This document shows positions 12,749-15,759 of a DNA stretch of 15,759 bases, in pieces. Position numbers and translations under genes: made by a program. The first letter of the stretch is position 1, and each line of letters opens with the position of its first letter. The notes below the pieces were generated by a model. The model saw only the letters and a program-made list of their open reading frames with translations, was not told the origin of the DNA and ran no database searches. Source of the stretch: Oscillospiraceae bacterium UBA3851 (lineage in GTDB: Bacteria > Bacillota > Clostridia > Oscillospirales > Oscillospiraceae); NCBI GenBank assembly GCA_002392625.1, contig DGHJ01000058.1, positions 17,916 to 33,674 of the forward strand. Reading direction: 5' to 3'.

Positions 12749-13772
12749 CCACGGCGGAGATATCTACGGCGGACAGGAGATCCGCGTGGACTTCTCCGTG
12801 AATACCAACCCTCTGGGGATGCCGGAATCGGCGGTGCGCGCCATCCGGGAGGGCACCGATCAGGACGCCCGTTATCCCGACTACCGGTGCCGCGCCCTGC
12901 GCCGTGCGCTGGCGGAGCGATACGGCACGCCGGAAAATACCGTCCTCTGCGGCAACGGCGCGGCGGACCTCATTTTCCGCCTCTGCGCCTGCCTCCGGCC
13001 CCGCCGGGTGCTGACAGTGGCCCCCACTTTCTCCGAGTACGGCCGGAGCGCCGCCGTTTTCGGCGCGGAAATTGCTGAATACCCGCTGCGGGAGGAGAAC
13101 GGCTTTGCCGTGGACAGCGGTTTTCTGGCTGCCATCACACCGGGCACGGATCTGGTGTTTCTTTGCAACCCTAACAACCCCACCGGGCGGCTGTGCGACC
13201 CCGAACTGCTGGAGGAGATCGTCCTCCAGTGCGGGGAAAACGGCACTGTGCTGGTGGTGGACGAGTGCTTCATCGAATTCACCGAGGGGGAAACGCTGCT
13301 GCCTCTGCTGACAGACAATTCCCATCTGCTGCTTCTGCGGGCCTTCACCAAGCTCTACGCCATGGCGGGCCTGCGACTGGGCTTCCTGCTGTGCTCCGAT
13401 GATGTCCTGCTGGACCGGATCGCCGCCTATGGGGCCCAGTGGAGCGTATCCACCGTGGCCCAGCGGGCGGGCATCGCCGCGCTGGCGGAGGAGGGATGGA
13501 TCGAAAAGACGCGGGGGTTCGTATCCACCCAGCGCAGCTATCTGGCAAAGGAACTAACCGGTTTGGGCCTGCGGGTCTATCCCGGCGAGGCCAACTATCT
13601 GCTGGCGCGCGCAAGCCGCCCCATACGCCAACCCCTGCTGGAGCGGGGGCTGATGGTGCGCGACGGCTCCACCTTCACCGGGCTGGATGAGAAGTATTTC
13701 CGCATCGGCGTCAAGACGGCGGCGGAAAATCAACTGCTGATCGACACATTGCGGGAGGTGCTGCATGGCTAA
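12735..13772 (+). CDS. cobD: L-threonine-O-3-phosphate decarboxylase (PLP, aminotransferase fold)
   Basis: A 345-residue fold-type I PLP enzyme that decarboxylates threonine phosphate to aminopropanol phosphate, the linker added by CbiB. Visible features are the N-terminal HGGDIYGG and DFSVNTNPLGMP, as in Salmonella CobD, CGNGAADLIFRL, LCNPNNPTGRL (Asn145-Gly151 region), DECFIEF and the Schiff-base Lys206 in RAFTKLYAMAGLRLGF. It closely resembles histidinol-phosphate aminotransferase, which is the main alternative, but the N-terminal HGG motif and position between cbiB and cobQ favour CobD. GGAGAGG lies about 11 nt before ATG 12735. It overlaps cbiB by 14 nt and cobQ by 8 nt. Confidence 0.92.
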   Translation: MLPYDHGGDIYGGQEIRVDFSVNTNPLGMPESAVRAIREGTDQDARYPDYRCRALRRALAERYGTPENTVLCGNGAADLIFRLCACLRPRRVLTVAPTFSEYGRSAAVFGAEIAEYPLREENGFAVDSGFLAAITPGTDLVFLCNPNNPTGRLCDPELLEEIVLQCGENGTVLVVDECFIEFTEGETLLPLLTDNSHLLLLRAFTKLYAMAGLRLGFLLCSDDVLLDRIAAYGAQWSVSTVAQRAGIAALAEEGWIEKTRGFVSTQRSYLAKELTGLGLRVYPGEANYLLARASRPIRQPLLERGLMVRDGSTFTGLDEKYFRIGVKTAAENQLLIDTLREVLHG

Positions 13773-15246
13773 GGTAATTATGGTGCAGGGCACCATGTCC
13801 AACGCGGGCAAGAGCCTGCTGGCGGCGGGGCTCTGCCGGGTGTTCCGGCAGGACGGCTACCGGGTGGCGCCCTTCAAGAGCCAGAATATGGCCCTCAACT
13901 CCTTTATTACAAAAGAAGGGCTGGAGATGGGCCGGGCCCAGGTGGTCCAGGCGGAGGCCTGCGGCGTGGAGCCGTCGGTGCTGATGAATCCCATTCTCCT
14001 CAAGCCCACCACGGACGTGGGCTCCCAGGTCATCGTAAACGGCGAGGTGCTGGGGAATATGTCGGCGGTGGAGTATTTTGCCATGAAGCGGACGCTAATC
14101 CCCAAAATCATGGAGGCCTACAACACCCTATCGGCACAGAACGACATCATCGTCATCGAGGGTGCCGGCAGTCCGGCGGAGATCAACCTCAAAACCGACG
14201 ACATCGTCAACATGGGCCTTGCCAAAATGGTCCACGCTCCCGTGCTGCTGGTGGGCGACATCGACCGGGGCGGCGTGTTCGCCCAGCTCTACGGCACCGT
14301 GGCCCTGCTGGACGAGGAGGAGCGGCGGCTGGTGAAGGGCACCGTCATCAACAAGTTCCGGGGCGACGTGGAGATCCTGCGCCCCGGCCTCAAAATGCTG
14401 GAGGATCTGACCCATAAGCCGGTGGTGGGCGTGCTGCCCTATCTGAAGGTGGACATCGAGGACGAGGACAGCCTTACCGAGCGGTTCGGCCGCCGGACCC
14501 GCGCCGCGCTGGATATCGCCGTGATCCGTTTGCCCCGCATCTCCAACTTCACCGATTTCTCCGCCCTGGAGGCCACCACCGGGGTGGGGGTGCGGTACGT
14601 GACCTCGCCCCGCCAGCTGGGCAGCCCCGATCTGGTGATCCTGCCCGGCACCAAGAGCACCATATCCGACCTGCTGTGGCTGCGCCAGTGCGGCCTGGAG
14701 GCCGCCATCAAGAAGCTGGCCGCCGCCGGCGCGCCGGTCTGCGGCATCTGCGGCGGCTACCAGATGCTGGGCCGGCGCATCACCGACAGCTGCGGCGCCG
14801 AGGGCGGCGGCAGCGTGGAGGGCATGGGTCTGCTGCCCATGGTCACGGATTTCGCCGCCGAGAAGCACCGCACCCGCGTCCGGGGCGCCGTCATCGGCGG
14901 GGAGCTGGCCGGCGCGGAGCTGGAGGGCTACGAGATCCACATGGGCGAGACGATGCTTGACGAGGGCGCACAGCCTCTGGTGAGGCTGGAGACCGGCGCC
15001 TTCGACGGCTGCGTCAGCGGCAGCGTGTGGGGCAGCTATCTCCACGGCTTTTATGACACCGAGTCCTGCCGCCGGGCGGCGCTGGCCATGCTGTGCCGCC
15101 GCAAGGACATGGATGAGAGTGAGCTGACCGCCTTTGACTACGCCGCCTATAAGGAGCAGCAGTACGACCTGCTGGCCGATGCCGTGCGCCGGAACATGGA
15201 TATGGCGGCCATCTACCGCATCGTGGAGGAGGGAATCACGGAATGA
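13765..15246 (+). CDS. cobQ: Cobyric acid synthase (adenosylcobyrinate a,c-diamide amidotransferase)
   Basis: A 493-residue cytosolic enzyme (also called CbiP) that uses ATP and glutamine to amidate carboxylates b, d, e and g, giving cobyric acid. The dethiobiotin-synthetase-like N-domain shows MVQGTMSNAGKS (6-17), FKSQNMALNSFIT, EGAGSPAEINL and GDIDRGGVFAQLYGT. The class I glutaminase domain (about 250-440) has LPGTKSTISDL, Cys329 in GICGGYQMLG and His427 in GSYLHGFYD, the expected nucleophile and base. The length is typical. The ATG overlaps the cobD stop by 8 nt and the gene ends in an ATGA overlap with cbiC. With cbiA it supplies all six ring amidations. Confidence 0.97.
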   Translation: MAKVIMVQGTMSNAGKSLLAAGLCRVFRQDGYRVAPFKSQNMALNSFITKEGLEMGRAQVVQAEACGVEPSVLMNPILLKPTTDVGSQVIVNGEVLGNMSAVEYFAMKRTLIPKIMEAYNTLSAQNDIIVIEGAGSPAEINLKTDDIVNMGLAKMVHAPVLLVGDIDRGGVFAQLYGTVALLDEEERRLVKGTVINKFRGDVEILRPGLKMLEDLTHKPVVGVLPYLKVDIEDEDSLTERFGRRTRAALDIAVIRLPRISNFTDFSALEATTGVGVRYVTSPRQLGSPDLVILPGTKSTISDLLWLRQCGLEAAIKKLAAAGAPVCGICGGYQMLGRRITDSCGAEGGGSVEGMGLLPMVTDFAAEKHRTRVRGAVIGGELAGAELEGYEIHMGETMLDEGAQPLVRLETGAFDGCVSGSVWGSYLHGFYDTESCRRAALAMLCRRKDMDESELTAFDYAAYKEQQYDLLADAVRRNMDMAAIYRIVEEGITE

Positions 15247-15759
15247 ACATCGAGCTGGAACAGGTCACTCCCATGGAGATCGAGCGGCGCAGCTTTGAGA
15301 TCATCGAGTCGGAGCTGCCCCACCCCCTGGATCCCCGGCTGGCCCCCATCATCAAGCGGGTCATCCACACCTCGGCGGATTTTGAGTATGCCGACAGCCT
15401 GTGCTTTTCCCCGGATGTGGTGAACAAGGCGCTGGACGCTATCCGCCATGGCGCATGCATCGTCACCGACACCAATATGGGCAAGGCGGGCATCAACAAA
15501 AAGGCGCTGGCCAAACACGGCGGCGAGGTGTTCTGCTTCATGGCCGACGAGGACGTGGCCGCCGCGGCAAAGGCCAACGGCACCACGCGGGCTGTGGCGT
15601 CCATGGACAAGGCCGCCGCCCTGGGCCGTCCGCTGATCTTCGCCATCGGCAACGCGCCCACGGCGCTGATCCGGCTCTATGAGCTGATCGAGGCGGGCAA
15701 GCTCCGCCCGGAGCTGATCATCGGCGTGCCGGTAGGCTTTGTAAACGTGGTGCAGTCCA
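15243..15759 (+). CDS. cbiC: Cobalt-precorrin-8 methylmutase, 3' end beyond window
   Basis: The first 172 codons of a gene that remains open at the window edge; the family is about 200-225 residues, so perhaps 40 are missing. CbiC/CobH shifts the methyl group from C11 to C12 to give (cobalt-)cobyrinate, the substrate of CbiA. Motifs are IERRSFEIIESEL, the catalytic histidine His42 in VIHTSADFEYA, GACIVTDTNMGKAGI, FAIGNAPTALIRLYELIE and IIGVPVGFVNVVQS. It starts in an ATGA overlap with cobQ after GGAGGGAAT, so it continues the same operon. Nothing suggests truncation other than the window limit. Confidence 0.96.
   Translation, partial: MNIELEQVTPMEIERRSFEIIESELPHPLDPRLAPIIKRVIHTSADFEYADSLCFSPDVVNKALDAIRHGACIVTDTNMGKAGINKKALAKHGGEVFCFMADEDVAAAAKANGTTRAVASMDKAAALGRPLIFAIGNAPTALIRLYELIEAGKLRPELIIGVPVGFVNVVQS

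Larger units (their letters stand above)
4754..15759 (+). other. Cobalamin biosynthesis operon (11 genes in window, continues beyond)
   Basis: One promoter and one riboswitch-like leader precede cbiD-cbiF-cbiG-cbiH-cbiJ-cbiET-cbiA-cbiB-cobD-cobQ-cbiC. All ten junctions overlap (4, 4, 4, 8, 4, 8, 14, 14, 8 and 4 nt), with no internal gap for another promoter or terminator between genes. Gene order does not follow reaction order. The set covers steps from cobalt-precorrin-3 to adenosylcobinamide phosphate apart from adenosylation. Missing here are cbiL, a cobalt chelatase (cbiK/cbiX), cobA and cobU/S/T, which could lie downstream of cbiC or elsewhere. Confidence 0.9.

Noticed and set aside
11790..13325. 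511-codon open frame antisense to cbiB and cobD
   Set aside because: It spans two well-supported genes on the other strand and its translation is Arg/Pro/Ser-rich nonsense.
1..15759. CRISPR arrays, tRNA or rRNA genes, insertion sequences, toxin-antitoxin or phage genes
   Set aside because: No regularly spaced repeats, cloverleaf sequences, transposase or phage motifs were seen on either strand.

Overview
The window looks like a chromosomal segment of a GC-rich anaerobic Firmicute, most likely a clostridial Oscillospiraceae-type gut bacterium. This is inferred from strong AGGAGG-type ribosome binding sites, near-consensus TTGACA/TATAAT promoters, an anaerobic (CbiD/CbiG-type) cobalamin pathway, and a sigma factor coupled to a single-pass membrane protein. 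No taxonomic search was possible.

Region 1 (1-1800) holds a small sigma-70 family sigma factor preceded by a 16-bp perfect palindrome. It is translationally coupled (ATGA) to a membrane-anchored protein of unknown family that is probably its regulator. After the second gene, the nominally intergenic DNA reads, with one frameshift, as the C-terminal end of a FISUMP/DUF1566-like (C-type-lectin-like) protein, the kind of domain end often diversified by diversity-generating retroelements. It ends at a strong terminator hairpin. By eye this region is less GC-rich than the rest.

Region 2 (1803-4746) has two divergent metabolic genes: hutI (imidazolonepropionase, histidine catabolism, minus strand) and malQ (GH77 4-alpha-glucanotransferase, plus strand). 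Their 175-nt shared upstream region holds one good promoter for each direction and two perfect palindromes, one inside the hutI promoter spacer and one at the malQ transcription start. malQ ends at an intrinsic terminator.

Region 3 (4754-15759, continuing past the window end) is a cobalamin biosynthesis operon. A near-perfect promoter drives a cobalamin-riboswitch-like leader. In that leader an antiterminator (made from the aptamer's own B12-box end) competes with a terminator hairpin whose 3' arm is also the ribosome binding site of the first gene. Ten genes follow with every junction overlapping by 4-14 nt: cbiD, cbiF, cbiG, cbiH, cbiJ, cbiET (fused), cbiA, cbiB, cobD, cobQ/cbiP, then cbiC cut by the window edge. 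Together they encode most ring contraction, methylation, amidation and aminopropanol-arm steps of the early-cobalt route. CbiL, the cobalt chelatase, the adenosyltransferase and the nucleotide-loop genes are not in the window.

Nothing in the window is a clear wholly new system. The best leads are the frameshifted lectin-like remnant and the compact B12 switch with its apparently 5'-short aptamer.
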